Source of the DNA: Actinocorallia populi
Lineage (GTDB): Bacteria > Actinomycetota > Actinomycetes > Streptosporangiales > Streptosporangiaceae
Assembly (NCBI RefSeq): GCF_002995495.1
Contig: NZ_PVZV01000002.1
Location: 434,001-498,000, forward strand
DNA: 64,000 nucleotides
Reading direction: 5' to 3'
In this document: piece after piece, positions 23,228 through 30,937 of the stretch
Position numbering within the stretch: position 1 is the first letter of the stretch
How the letters are laid out: the number at the start of each line of letters is the position of its first letter
The notes under the pieces: generated by a model
Seen by the model: only the letters and a program-made list of their open reading frames with translations
Databases searched by the model: none
Told to the model about the DNA's origin: nothing
Translations under genes and position numbers: made by a program

Positions 23228-24364
23228 ATGGGGACGACGGTCACGATCCTGCGGAATCTCGAACGGGCCGGTATCGCGGGCGGTGCGGACGCCGTCGAGA
23301 CGGCCGAGGTGGACAAGGCGGAGCTCCTGGAGCTGCGCCGCGACCCGGAGGTCCGGGCGGTCGCGCCCGTGATGCCGACGCAGCTCATCCGCCCGCTGGA
23401 AGGCGGTCCGGAGGCCGCGACGTCCGATGCGGCGTGGGGGGTCAAAGCGGTGGGCGCGGACGTCTCCGCACGCACGGGTAGAGGTGTTCCCGTCGCCGTT
23501 CTGGACACCGGAATCGATGCCTCACACCCCGCTTTCAAGGGCGTGGAACTCGTCCAGGAGGACTTCAGCGGCGACGGCCTCGGCGACAAGAACGGCCACG
23601 GGACGCACTGCGCGGGCACCGTCTTCGGCCAGGACGTCGACGGTACGCGCATCGGCGTCGCGCGCGGCGTGCGGAAGGCGTTCATCGGCAAGGTCCTCAC
23701 CGACGACGGAGGCGGCGACACCGACATGCTCGTCCGCGGCCTGCAGTGGGCCGTGCTCAACGAGGCGCGGGTCATCTCGATGTCGATCGGCTACGACTTC
23801 CCGGGCTTCGTGCGGATGCTCATCGAACGCGACTACGAGCCGGACCTGGCCACGTCGATGGCGCTGGAGTCCTACCGCGCGAACCTCCGCCTGTTCGACG
23901 CGTTCATGGGGATGGTCGACGCCCGCGCCGCGTTCGGCCCCGGCGCGCTCGTCGTGGCGGCGGCCGGCAACGAGAGCCACCGCGAGAAGCGGCCCGACTA
24001 CGAGCTGGGCGTCTCCCTCCCGGCGGCCTCGGAGGGGGTGCTCTCGGTGGGTGCGCTGGAGCAGGAGGACGGAGCCCTGCGCGTCGCGGACTTCTCCAAC
24101 ACGTTCCCGCTGGTCAGCGCCCCCGGCGTCGAGGTGCTGTCGGCCCGCACGGGCGGCGGCCTCTTCCGGCTCAGCGGCACCAGCATGGCCACCCCGCACG
24201 TCGCGGGCGTGGCGGCCCTGTGGTGGGAGCACCTCACCGAGACGGCGGCGCCCGTCAAGGCGGACCACGTACGCACCGAGATCCTGGCCGCCGCCGACAC
24301 CTCCCGACTGGCCGGGGGCGTGGACGCGGCCGACCGGGGGGCGGGTCTGGCGCGCTGTCCCTGA
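23228..24364 (+). CDS. Subtilisin-like (S8) serine peptidase without signal peptide
   Basis: 378 residues if started at ATG 23228, chosen for the strong GGAAGGGG site 7 bases upstream; ATG 23156 and 23165 are in frame but poorly placed. The catalytic triad is complete: Asp in VAVLDTGID, His in NGHGTHCAGT, Ser in LSGTSMATPHVAGVAAL, with the oxyanion Asn in VVAAAGNES. The first ~75 residues, ending in LRRDPEVRAVAPVMPTQLI, look like an I9-type inhibitor propeptide. No signal peptide or membrane helix is visible, so it is probably cytoplasmic or exported by another route. An unusual stretch of about 60 residues between the His and Asn regions contains a long helical segment (MLIERDYEPDLATSMALESYRANLRLFD). 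Confidence 0.93.
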   Translation: MGTTVTILRNLERAGIAGGADAVETAEVDKAELLELRRDPEVRAVAPVMPTQLIRPLEGGPEAATSDAAWGVKAVGADVSARTGRGVPVAVLDTGIDASHPAFKGVELVQEDFSGDGLGDKNGHGTHCAGTVFGQDVDGTRIGVARGVRKAFIGKVLTDDGGGDTDMLVRGLQWAVLNEARVISMSIGYDFPGFVRMLIERDYEPDLATSMALESYRANLRLFDAFMGMVDARAAFGPGALVVAAAGNESHREKRPDYELGVSLPAASEGVLSVGALEQEDGALRVADFSNTFPLVSAPGVEVLSARTGGGLFRLSGTSMATPHVAGVAALWWEHLTETAAPVKADHVRTEILAAADTSRLAGGVDAADRGAGLARCP

Positions 24365-24379
24365 GCGATGACTCGCCCG

Positions 24380-24931
24380 TCAGGGAGAGGGCACGTCCAT
24401 GTCGCGGCCGTCCGCCACGTCCGCACAGGGCACCGGCTCGGGCCGGTGCGCGCGAAGGTAGGGCCGTGCTCCCACATCACCCGTGGCGAGTGCTGCGACA
24501 CCCTTCCAATGCGCTTTTCCGAGGAGCACCGGGTGTCCTCTCTCCCCGTGATACGTGGCGACCCGCAACGACGAGGCGTCCGCACCGGCAGCCACCCGCC
24601 GCACGGCCTCGGCGCCCACTCCGGGCGTGTCCACGAGCAGCACCACCACCGCGTCTCCTTCCGCCTCCGCGAGTCCCACCCGCAACGAAGAGCCCATTCC
24701 GTCGGCCCATTGCGGGTTGAGGACCACCCGCGCCCCGGGAAGCTCAGGCACCCGCTCGGCCCCGGCGCCCAGCACGACCACGATGGGAGAACATCCGGCC
24801 TCCCGCAGGGTCCGCACCCCGCGCTCGACGAGCAGTTCCCCGTCGCCTCCAGGGACCGGCACGAGCGCCTTGGGCATCCCGTACCGGCGCCCGCCCCCGG
24901 CGGCCAGCAACAGGCCGCACAGGCGGGTCAC
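24380..24931 (-). CDS. MocA-like molybdenum cofactor nucleotidyltransferase
   Basis: 183 residues from GTG 24931, with AGGGG 8 bases upstream. Nucleotidyltransferase signature LLLAAGGGRRYGMPKALVPV at the start, followed by VVVVLLVDTPGVGAEAVRRV (the metal-binding Asp region) and GHPVLLGKAHW. MobA-like NTP_transf_3 proteins of this kind attach CMP (or GMP) to molybdopterin for xanthine-oxidase-family enzymes, fitting its place at the end of the xanthine dehydrogenase operon. Its GTG overlaps the stop of the 36-codon frame between it and the large subunit gene. Confidence 0.9.
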   Translation of the reverse strand: MTRLCGLLLAAGGGRRYGMPKALVPVPGGDGELLVERGVRTLREAGCSPIVVVLGAGAERVPELPGARVVLNPQWADGMGSSLRVGLAEAEGDAVVVLLVDTPGVGAEAVRRVAAGADASSLRVATYHGERGHPVLLGKAHWKGVAALATGDVGARPYLRAHRPEPVPCADVADGRDMDVPSP

Positions 24932-25038
24932 GTGAGAGCCCCTGGAGACCGTGCGTCCACCGTCCGCATGGCCGTCTCCGGCTCCGCCGGACGTGCCTCG
25001 CCGGGCAGGAACACCCGTTGCGACCGCAGTACCGTCAT
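24928..25038 (-). CDS. 36-residue coupled ORF, possibly an amidohydrolase N-terminal remnant
   Basis: A 36-codon frame locked between two start/stop overlaps: its ATG (25038) overlaps the TGA of the xanthine dehydrogenase large subunit, and its own TGA overlaps the GTG of the nucleotidyltransferase. It begins MTVLRSQRVFLPGEARPAE, which resembles the first strand pair of allantoinase/dihydroorotase-type amidohydrolases (LVLRSxRVxxPxGxRPA). The rest has no known pattern. It may be a small protein, a coupling leader or the residue of a deleted purine-catabolic gene. Confidence 0.4.
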   Translation of the reverse strand: MTVLRSQRVFLPGEARPAEPETAMRTVDARSPGALT

Positions 25039-27317
25039 GGCCGCTCCACCGTGAGGTGCTCCGGCCGTACGGGAACGCGGGTGAGCGCGATTCCCGTCGC
25101 GGCCCGGATCGCCGCCACGATCGCCGGGACGGAGGAGATGTTCGGCGGCTCCCCGACCCCGCGCAGCCCGTAGGGGGAGTGCGGCGCGGCGAGCTCGAGG
25201 ACGTCGAGCCGCATCGGCGGCATGTCCATGATCGTCGGCAGCAGGTAGTCGGTGAAGGAGGGGTTGCGCACCAGGCCGTCCCGCACCTGGATCTCCTCCA
25301 GCAGCGCCAGCCCCAGTCCCTGCGCCGTCCCGCCGTGGATCTGCCCCTCGACGGCCTTCGGGTTGATCGCCTTGCCGACGTCCTGCGCGGTGACGATCTC
25401 CACCACCCGCACCAGGCCCAGCTCCACGTCCACGTCGACGGTCGCCCGGTGCGCGGCGAACGCGTACTGCACGTGCGCGTCGCCCTGCCCCGTCTCCGGA
25501 TCGAGCGGAGACGTGGGGCGGTGCCGCCACTCGACGGTCGCCTCGACGGCCCCGTCCGCGAGCAGCTCGACCAGGCTCGCGACGGCCTCTCCACCGGCGT
25601 CCAGCACCCGTTCGCCGACGAGCCGCAGCCCCGGCCCGTCCAGCCGTGCCAGCAGCTTCTCCCGGACGGCCTCGCACGCGGCCTTCGTCGCACCGCCCGT
25701 CATGTACGTCTGCCGCGACGCCGATGTGGAGCCGGCGCTCCCGATACCGGTGTCCGCAGGCGCGATCGTCACCTGGGCGACGCCCAGCTCGGTCCGCGCG
25801 ATCTGCGCGAGCACCGTCACGAGCCCCTGCCCGACCTCGGCGGCCGCAGTGCGGACGAGCACAGAAGGCCGGCCGCCGATCAGTTCCAGTCGCACCCGCG
25901 CCGTCGAGAAGTCATCGAGCCCCCCGGAGAAGCCGACGTTTTTGATCCCGATCCCGTATCCGACGCCCCGCACGACCCCTTCCCCACGGGTCGTGTTGGC
26001 CGTCCCGCCGGGCAGGAAGTCCGGCTTCGCCGGTGCGGGAGACTTGCCCTCCACCAGCCGCAGAAGCTCTGCGACCGGCGTGGGGCCTTCCACGACCTGA
26101 CCCGTCGGCATCCGGTCGCCCTCTTCCATCGCGTTGCGCACGCGGATCTCCACCGGGCCGATCCCGACGGCCTCGGCGAGCTTGTCCATCTGCGACTCGT
26201 AGCCGAAGCACGCCTGCACGGCCCCGAAACCGCGCATGGCACCGCACGGAGGGTTGTTGGTGTAGACGACCTTGCTGTCCATGACGACGTTCGGCACGTT
26301 GTAAGGCCCGATCCCCAGCGTCGCGGCGTTGGTGGCGACCGCCCCGGAACTGGACGCGTACGCGCCCCCGTCCAGCAGAATCCGCGCCTTCACGTAGACG
26401 AGACGCCCGTTCTTGTCGGCCCCGTGCTCGTACCACATGCGCGCCGGATGCCGATGGACGTGACCGAAGAACGACTCCTCACGTCCGTAGACCATCTTCA
26501 CCGGACGCCCGGTACGCAGCGCCAGCAGGCACGCGTGGATCTGCATCGAGAGGTCTTCCCGTCCGCCGAAGGCACCGCCCACCCCCGCCAGGGTGAAGCG
26601 CACCTTCTCCGGCGGCAGTCCGAGCGACGCGGAGACCTGCAACTGATCGACGTGCAGCCACTGCGTGGCCACGTACAGATCGACCCCGCCGTCCTCGGCG
26701 GGGATCGCCAGCCCCGACTCCGGCCCCAGGAACGCCTGGTCCTGCATCCCCACGTCATAGACGCCGCTGACGACGACCTCCGCCGCGGCCTCCGGGTCGC
26801 CCTTGCGGATCGGCACATGGCGCAGCAGGTTGGGCCGGTCCGCGTGCACCCTCGCGGAATCCGGGAGCACGGCCGCCTCCGGATCGACGAGCGGGGGCAG
26901 CACCTCGTACCCCACCCGGATCAGCGAGGCCGCCCGCGCCGCCACCTCGGGGTGGTCGGCCGCCACGACCGCGACGGGTTCGCCCTGGTAGCGGACCTCG
27001 TCGAAGGCCAGCACCGGCTGGTCGACGTGCTCCAGCCCGTACCGCCTGCTCCCCGGTACGTCCTCGTGCGTGAGGACCGCCAGCACCCCCGGCACCGCCA
27101 GCGCGGGGCCCACGTCCACCGAGACGAGCCGCGCCCGCGGGTGCGGGCTGCGCAACGTCGCCCCCCACACCATGTCGTCGGCCCACAGGTCGGAGGAGAA
27201 CGCGAACTCCCCCGTCACCTTCAGCCGCCCGTCGGGCCGCGGCGGGCTCTCCCCGACCCCGCCCGCGGCGTCGACGTCGGCGGCGGCGATCGCGCCGCCC
27301 TCGTCCAGGACGCTCAT
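25035..27317 (-). CDS. Xanthine dehydrogenase-type molybdopterin-binding large subunit
   Basis: 760 residues from ATG 27317 (MSVLDEGGAI), overlapping the stop of the iron-sulfur subunit (ATGA). Substrate-channel domain at about residues 30-140 (DGRLKVTGEFAFSSDLWADDMVWGATLRSPHPRARL). The molybdopterin domain contains GGAFGGRED, PPCGAMRGFGAVQACFGYESQMDKLA and, at the C-terminus, YGLRGVGEPPNISSVPAIVAAI with the catalytic base Glu. The closest type is XdhA/PucD-like hydroxylases of purines. It oxidises hypoxanthine/xanthine or a related N-heterocycle using water; a related aldehyde or nicotinate hydroxylase cannot be excluded. Purine context is supported by uricase-like scars upstream. Confidence 0.93.
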   Translation of the reverse strand: MSVLDEGGAIAAADVDAAGGVGESPPRPDGRLKVTGEFAFSSDLWADDMVWGATLRSPHPRARLVSVDVGPALAVPGVLAVLTHEDVPGSRRYGLEHVDQPVLAFDEVRYQGEPVAVVAADHPEVAARAASLIRVGYEVLPPLVDPEAAVLPDSARVHADRPNLLRHVPIRKGDPEAAAEVVVSGVYDVGMQDQAFLGPESGLAIPAEDGGVDLYVATQWLHVDQLQVSASLGLPPEKVRFTLAGVGGAFGGREDLSMQIHACLLALRTGRPVKMVYGREESFFGHVHRHPARMWYEHGADKNGRLVYVKARILLDGGAYASSSGAVATNAATLGIGPYNVPNVVMDSKVVYTNNPPCGAMRGFGAVQACFGYESQMDKLAEAVGIGPVEIRVRNAMEEGDRMPTGQVVEGPTPVAELLRLVEGKSPAPAKPDFLPGGTANTTRGEGVVRGVGYGIGIKNVGFSGGLDDFSTARVRLELIGGRPSVLVRTAAAEVGQGLVTVLAQIARTELGVAQVTIAPADTGIGSAGSTSASRQTYMTGGATKAACEAVREKLLARLDGPGLRLVGERVLDAGGEAVASLVELLADGAVEATVEWRHRPTSPLDPETGQGDAHVQYAFAAHRATVDVDVELGLVRVVEIVTAQDVGKAINPKAVEGQIHGGTAQGLGLALLEEIQVRDGLVRNPSFTDYLLPTIMDMPPMRLDVLELAAPHSPYGLRGVGEPPNISSVPAIVAAIRAATGIALTRVPVRPEHLTVERP

Positions 27318-27778
27318 CGTTCTCCCCGGGCGGCCAGCCGGACCGCTTCCATGATCTTCTCGTAGCCGGTGCACCGGCAGAGGTTGCCCGCGAGCGCCTC
27401 CCTGATCTGCGGATCGGACGGCTCGGGGGAGCGCTCCAGCAGGTCGTGGACCGCGACGACCAGGCCGGGCGTGCAGAACCCGCACTGCACGGCGCCCGCC
27501 TGAAGGAAGGCCTCCTGGACGGCGCTCAGGCCGTCCCCGGACGACAGGCCCTCGACCGTCACGACCTCCCTCCCGGCCGCCTGCCCCGCGGCCACCAGGC
27601 AGGAGCAGACGGGCGTCCCGTCCAGGTACACCGTGCAGGAGCCGCATTCGCCCTGCTCGCAGGCGTTCTTGCTGCCCGGCAGGCCCAGCCTCTCCCGCAG
27701 CATGTACAGCAGGCTCTCGCCCTCCCAGACGTCGTCCGCCGTCCGGTCCGCCCCGTTGACCTTGCATCTCACCCGCAC
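27314..27778 (-). CDS. [2Fe-2S] iron-sulfur subunit of xanthine dehydrogenase-type enzyme
   Basis: 154 residues from GTG 27778, with GGAG upstream; GTG 27772 is an alternative. N-terminal plant-type ferredoxin cluster: CEQGECGSC, then a fourth Cys in VCSCLVAAG. C-terminal second cluster of the family: QCGFCTPGLVVA and NLCRCTGYEKIM. It carries electrons from the molybdenum centre to FAD. The start overlaps the end of the FAD subunit by 10 bases and the stop overlaps the large subunit by 4, so all three are coupled. Confidence 0.95.
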   Translation of the reverse strand: MRVRCKVNGADRTADDVWEGESLLYMLRERLGLPGSKNACEQGECGSCTVYLDGTPVCSCLVAAGQAAGREVVTVEGLSSGDGLSAVQEAFLQAGAVQCGFCTPGLVVAVHDLLERSPEPSDPQIREALAGNLCRCTGYEKIMEAVRLAARGER

Positions 27779-28620
27779 AGTTCGCTCCAGGCCCAGGTCA
27801 GTGTGCGCCGCGCCAGGACGGCGAGGGCATGACGCCGGTAGGCCGCGCTGCCCCGGACGTCGTCGATCGGCGAGGCCGCGGCGGAGACCAGCTCCCCGAA
27901 CCTGCGGGCCGTCTCCGGGTCCAGCGCGGCACGGCTCTCCCACGGCAGGTGCGCGGCGGCGAACTCCTCCGCCTCCGGTGCGCGCAGCGGCGTCGGCCCG
28001 GCCGAACCGACGCCCGTCCCCACCGCCTGCCGCGACGGGTGGAGCGCCAGCGCGAACGAGCCGACCGCGATCACCATCGCGTTCCGCGTCCCGACCTTGG
28101 CGAACTGCTCGGGCCCCTCGGCGGGCGCGACGAGCACCGCCGCGATCAGCTCGTCCACGGCCATGACGCTGCGCTTGGGGCCGGTGAAGAACTCCGCGAC
28201 GGGCACCGTCCGCACCCCGCGCACCGACGCCAGCTCGACCTCGGCGCCGCCGGCCAGCAGCGGCGGATGCCCGTCTCCGGCGGGGGAGGCCGACCCCAGG
28301 TTGCCGCCGAGCGTGCCCCGGTTGCGGATCTGCGGCGACCCGACCGTCCGCGAGGCCATGGCCAGGCCCGGCAGCCGCCCGCCCAGCTCGTCCATGATCC
28401 GGCTGTAGGGCAGCCCCGCGCCGACCCGGATCCGCCCGCCCTCCAGCGACCAGGAGGCGAGCCCGGGGACGCGGGTCAGGTCCAGCAGCGCCGGCGGGCG
28501 GTGCCTGCGGAAGTTCAGCTCCACCATGACGTCGGTGCCGCCCGCGATCGGCGTCGCGTCGGGCAGGTCGGCCTTGACGGCCAGCGCCTCCGCCCAGGTG
28601 GCCGGGCTCAGGAACTGCAT
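27769..28620 (-). CDS. FAD-binding subunit of xanthine dehydrogenase-type enzyme
   Basis: 283 residues from ATG 28620, preceded by GGAGGAGG. FAD contacts of the CoxM/XdhB type are visible: ATPIAGGTDVMVELNF (residues about 25-40) and IRNRGTLGGNLGSASPAGDGHPPLLA (about 95-120). The C-terminal CO_deh_flav_C domain runs from about 165 to the end. First intact gene of the operon FAD subunit, Fe-S subunit, large subunit, mini-ORF, nucleotidyltransferase. The region just upstream carries the remains of two uricolytic genes. Confidence 0.94.
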   Translation of the reverse strand: MQFLSPATWAEALAVKADLPDATPIAGGTDVMVELNFRRHRPPALLDLTRVPGLASWSLEGGRIRVGAGLPYSRIMDELGGRLPGLAMASRTVGSPQIRNRGTLGGNLGSASPAGDGHPPLLAGGAEVELASVRGVRTVPVAEFFTGPKRSVMAVDELIAAVLVAPAEGPEQFAKVGTRNAMVIAVGSFALALHPSRQAVGTGVGSAGPTPLRAPEAEEFAAAHLPWESRAALDPETARRFGELVSAAASPIDDVRGSAAYRRHALAVLARRTLTWAWSELCG

Positions 28621-28703
28621 GCCGGGCCCTCCTCCGCCGCGTACGACCCTGCCAGGTGTCGCTCCGTCTTCCCGTAACGGTTCGCACCGAGGCCGAGCTT
28701 CAT
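28608..28703 (-). pseudogene. Uricase N-terminal remnant
   Basis: From ATG 28703 the frame gives MKLGLGANRYGKTE and then loses all resemblance, ending after 31 codons inside the start of the FAD subunit gene. LGxNRYGKxE is the universal N-terminus of factor-independent urate hydroxylase (uricase, about 300 residues). The ATG overlaps the TGA of the hydroxyisourate hydrolase remnant (TGATG), the arrangement of an intact uricolytic operon. A deletion must have removed the remaining ~95 percent of the gene and joined the start to the xanthine dehydrogenase genes. Confidence 0.65.
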
Positions 28704-28768
28704 CAGGAACCCCTGTAGGTGGTGTGACCGTGGTTGCCGAGCAGCAGGGGGATGCGGAAGTGCTCATG
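28703..28768 (-). pseudogene. 5-hydroxyisourate hydrolase C-terminal remnant
   Basis: A 21-codon stretch reading EHFRIPLLLGNHGHTTYRGS and a stop. Transthyretin-like 5-hydroxyisourate hydrolases end in HYHVPLLLSPxGYSTYRGS; the PLLL spacing and the invariant C-terminal YRGS match. Upstream of 28768 the frame no longer resembles the family, marking a second deletion junction. The enzyme acts directly after uricase, whose first 14 codons follow by overlap. Confidence 0.65.
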
Positions 28769-28899
28769 ACTCCACCGGTTTCCGCAGCCGGATCTGCTGA
28801 AGGGAGTCAATCTCCTGAACGGCGCCGATGAAACATGCGAGGCGCCGAAGTCGGCACGCGTTCCGGCCGCACGCCTCGGAAACCGGCTGCGGACGGCGG
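28769..28899. other. Non-coding stretch upstream of the uricolytic scars
   Basis: No convincing frame on either strand. Two related GC-rich segments in inverted orientation (around 28774-28792 and 28876-28893, sharing CGGAAACCGG and its complement) are visible. The promoter for the xanthine dehydrogenase operon should lie here or in the scar itself. Confidence 0.3.
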
Positions 28900-28933
28900 C
28901 GAGCCCCGCCGCGGAGGGGTGCGGCGGGGCTCG
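28900..28933 (-). terminator. Perfect 13-bp hairpin terminator
   Basis: Arms CGAGCCCCGCCGC (28900-28912) and GCGGCGGGGCTCG (28921-28933) with an 8-base loop, about 50 bases downstream of the secreted protein gene that reads towards it. Confidence 0.85.
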
Positions 28934-28985
28934 GGGACGGGCCGTCAGCGACGGGCCGTCGGTGTCGGGCGGTCAGCGCCCGAGG

Positions 28986-29630
28986 TCAGCGGCGGACCAG
29001 CTTGAAGCGCATGTCCAGCGTCTCGGTGAAGGTGTCCCACTTGCGGACGTCGGTGATGCGCAGGGTCTTCTTCTTGGGGTTGCAGACGAACTTGGCCTTC
29101 TTGACCACCGGGGTGTCGAAGTGGCCGATCTTGGCGTGGTCGGCGACCTTCCACTCGCCCCAGGAGGCCGGCTCGGGCTTGGTGGTCATCCCGGTGCCGG
29201 TCGCCGGACCGGCGGCGCGCTTGTTGTAGGAGGCGATCTGCCCCTTCAGGCCCTTCTTGTCACTGGTGATCTTGGAAGGCAGGTACAGCACCCCGGTGAG
29301 CTGCTCCCAGGCCTCCATCGGCTTGCCGTCCGCGCCGATGCCCTTGATGGTCTCCCGCTTGGAACCGGTGAAGTCGTAGACCACGCGCTTGGTCGAGATC
29401 TTGAGCTTGATCCCGGCCATGCCCTTGTAGTCGACGTCCTGGAAGTTCCCGTCCGGCGTCTCGCCGGAGATGTTGGCCGTCAGGCCCGTGGTCTTCCACA
29501 GGCCCAGGTGGCACTTGACCTGCTTCTTGGGCTTCTTGGGCGCGGCGTCGGCCGGAACGGCCACCGCCGCCGACATCCCGGCCGCCACCAGCGCGGTCAT
29601 GACCACTTTCACTGTCTTCTCGAACACCAT
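28986..29630 (-). CDS. Secreted protein of unknown function
   Basis: 214 residues from ATG 29630, with GGGGAG upstream. Sec signal peptide MVFEKTVKVVMTALVAAGMSAAVAVPADAA with cleavage after ADA. The mature protein is basic (many Lys) and contains two Cys (VKCHLGLWK, KFVCNPKKK) that could form a disulfide. Predicted strands alternate with charged turns, e.g. KRVVYDFTGSKRETIKGIG and LRITDVRKWDTFTETLDMRFKLV. I recognise no family. It stands alone downstream of the glycan operon, with no obvious terminator between them. Confidence 0.8.
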   Translation of the reverse strand: MVFEKTVKVVMTALVAAGMSAAVAVPADAAPKKPKKQVKCHLGLWKTTGLTANISGETPDGNFQDVDYKGMAGIKLKISTKRVVYDFTGSKRETIKGIGADGKPMEAWEQLTGVLYLPSKITSDKKGLKGQIASYNKRAAGPATGTGMTTKPEPASWGEWKVADHAKIGHFDTPVVKKAKFVCNPKKKTLRITDVRKWDTFTETLDMRFKLVRR

Positions 29631-29726
29631 TACTCCCCGTGGGTCACGGCAGACACTCCTGCAAGACTTCTGAGGGACCCTACTAAGAAGAGCGGCCAAA
29701 TGGGTCTCCGGCTACCAAAAGAGCAC

Positions 29727-30038
29727 TTATTCATCGAAGAGCCAGTCCTCGTCCTCGGCGTCGGCGTGCTCCCGCGCCGCCGGTGCCGCCGCCGGACGCC
29801 CCCCTCCGCGCAGCAGCCGGACCGCCGCCATGACCAGGCAGAATGCGCCCACCGCGGCGGCCCCGCCCGCCGGCGACCACATCTCGAGCACGAGCATCGT
29901 CTGCGCCGTCAGCAGGAAGAGCGACAACGACCCGGCCGCACCCACCATCGCCCGGCCCAGCGGGTCGAGCCCCGGCAGCAGCCAGGCGATGCACAACGCG
30001 GGCACCGCCAGCATCAGCGGGATCAGCAGCGCGTTCAC
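29727..30038 (-). CDS. Small membrane protein at the end of the glycan operon
   Basis: 103 residues from GTG 30038, whose GTGA overlaps the stop of the preceding glycosyltransferase. About three hydrophobic helices (LLIPLMLAVPALCIAWLLP, MVGAAGSLSLFLLTAQTMLVLEM, AAAVGAFCLVMAAVRLL), then a cytoplasmic tail ending in a strongly acidic, aromatic EDEDWLFDE. Function unknown. Translation coupling puts it in the glycan operon, perhaps as an assembly or regulatory partner. Confidence 0.8.
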   Translation of the reverse strand: MNALLIPLMLAVPALCIAWLLPGLDPLGRAMVGAAGSLSLFLLTAQTMLVLEMWSPAGGAAAVGAFCLVMAAVRLLRGGGRPAAAPAAREHADAEDEDWLFDE

Positions 30039-30937
30039 ATTCCCCGTCCGATCCGGCTCAGGCCCCGCATGATGAGCGGAGCGGGCACCCCGGCCGTGAC
30101 CGCCAGCGCCAGCAGCGCCCGGGCGTCCAGGGGGCGGGCGCGCATCGTGCGCCCGATCCAGCGCAGGGCCGGGCCGCGCCTGCCCTGGACGGCCTCGGCG
30201 AAGGCGACCTTGCCGCCCCAGTGCGCGTAGCCGCTGCGCGGGAAGTCGTACCTGCCGAGCAGCCACCGCACCGCCTCGGAGATGAGCGGGGCGTTCTCCA
30301 GCACCGAGAAGTACGACTCGTGGTGCCAGCGCAGGCCCAGCCCGTGCAGCGGGATCTGCCGGATCGGCGCGCGCGCCGCCGCGCGCAGCAGGAACTCGTA
30401 GTCCTCGCCGTAGCTGCCGGGGATGTCCTCGTCGAACAGCAGCCCCGCCGAGCGCCGCAGCAGCAGCGCGGACGGGTGCAGCTGCGGCTTGTGGCCGCGC
30501 AGCAGCTCCGCGTACGTCACCCGCGGCCGCGGCACCCGCCGGTCGATCTCGTCGATGCCCGGCCCGAACAGCCGCAGCCCGCAGCAGACGACCTCGGTCT
30601 CCGGCTCCTCCTCCAGCACCGCGACCTGCGCGGCGATCTTGCCCTCCAGGAAGAGGTCGGTGTCGTCGCAGAAGCCCACCAGGTCGGTGGCGGCGGCCAG
30701 CAGCCCGGTGTTGCGCGCCCCGGCCGCGCCGGGCGTACGGGTGTTGCGCAGCACCTCCACCGGGCGCAGCGGGTCGCCGGAGACCAGCGAGGGGTCGGGC
30801 TCGCTGCGGTCGAACACCACGATGCAGCGCAGCTCGCCCGGGTAGTCCTGGCCGCGGACGGAGTCCAGGGTCTGGCGGAGCAGCTCGGGCCGGTCCCGGG
30901 TGGGGACGACCACGCTCACCGAGAGCCGGTCGCTCAT
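30035..30937 (-). CDS. Family 2 glycosyltransferase
   Basis: 300 residues. GT-A fold signature SVSVVVPTRDRPELLRQTLDSVRGQ at the start, then the nucleotide-sugar region with NTGLLAAATDLVGFCDDTDLF, in which the usual DxD appears as DDTD, and EDYEFLLRAA as the acid/base region. A C-terminal extension of about 80 residues (RWHHESYFSVLENAP and on) may associate with the membrane. Likely uses a nucleotide-activated sugar to extend the surface glycan. Overlaps its upstream neighbour by ATGA. Confidence 0.92.
   Translation of the reverse strand: MSDRLSVSVVVPTRDRPELLRQTLDSVRGQDYPGELRCIVVFDRSEPDPSLVSGDPLRPVEVLRNTRTPGAAGARNTGLLAAATDLVGFCDDTDLFLEGKIAAQVAVLEEEPETEVVCCGLRLFGPGIDEIDRRVPRPRVTYAELLRGHKPQLHPSALLLRRSAGLLFDEDIPGSYGEDYEFLLRAAARAPIRQIPLHGLGLRWHHESYFSVLENAPLISEAVRWLLGRYDFPRSGYAHWGGKVAFAEAVQGRRGPALRWIGRTMRARPLDARALLALAVTAGVPAPLIMRGLSRIGRGM

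Noticed and set aside
28608-28703. Uricase-like start as a functional small protein
   Set aside because: Homology ends at codon 14 and the frame continues into the start of the FAD subunit; too short for any uricase function. Kept as a remnant only.
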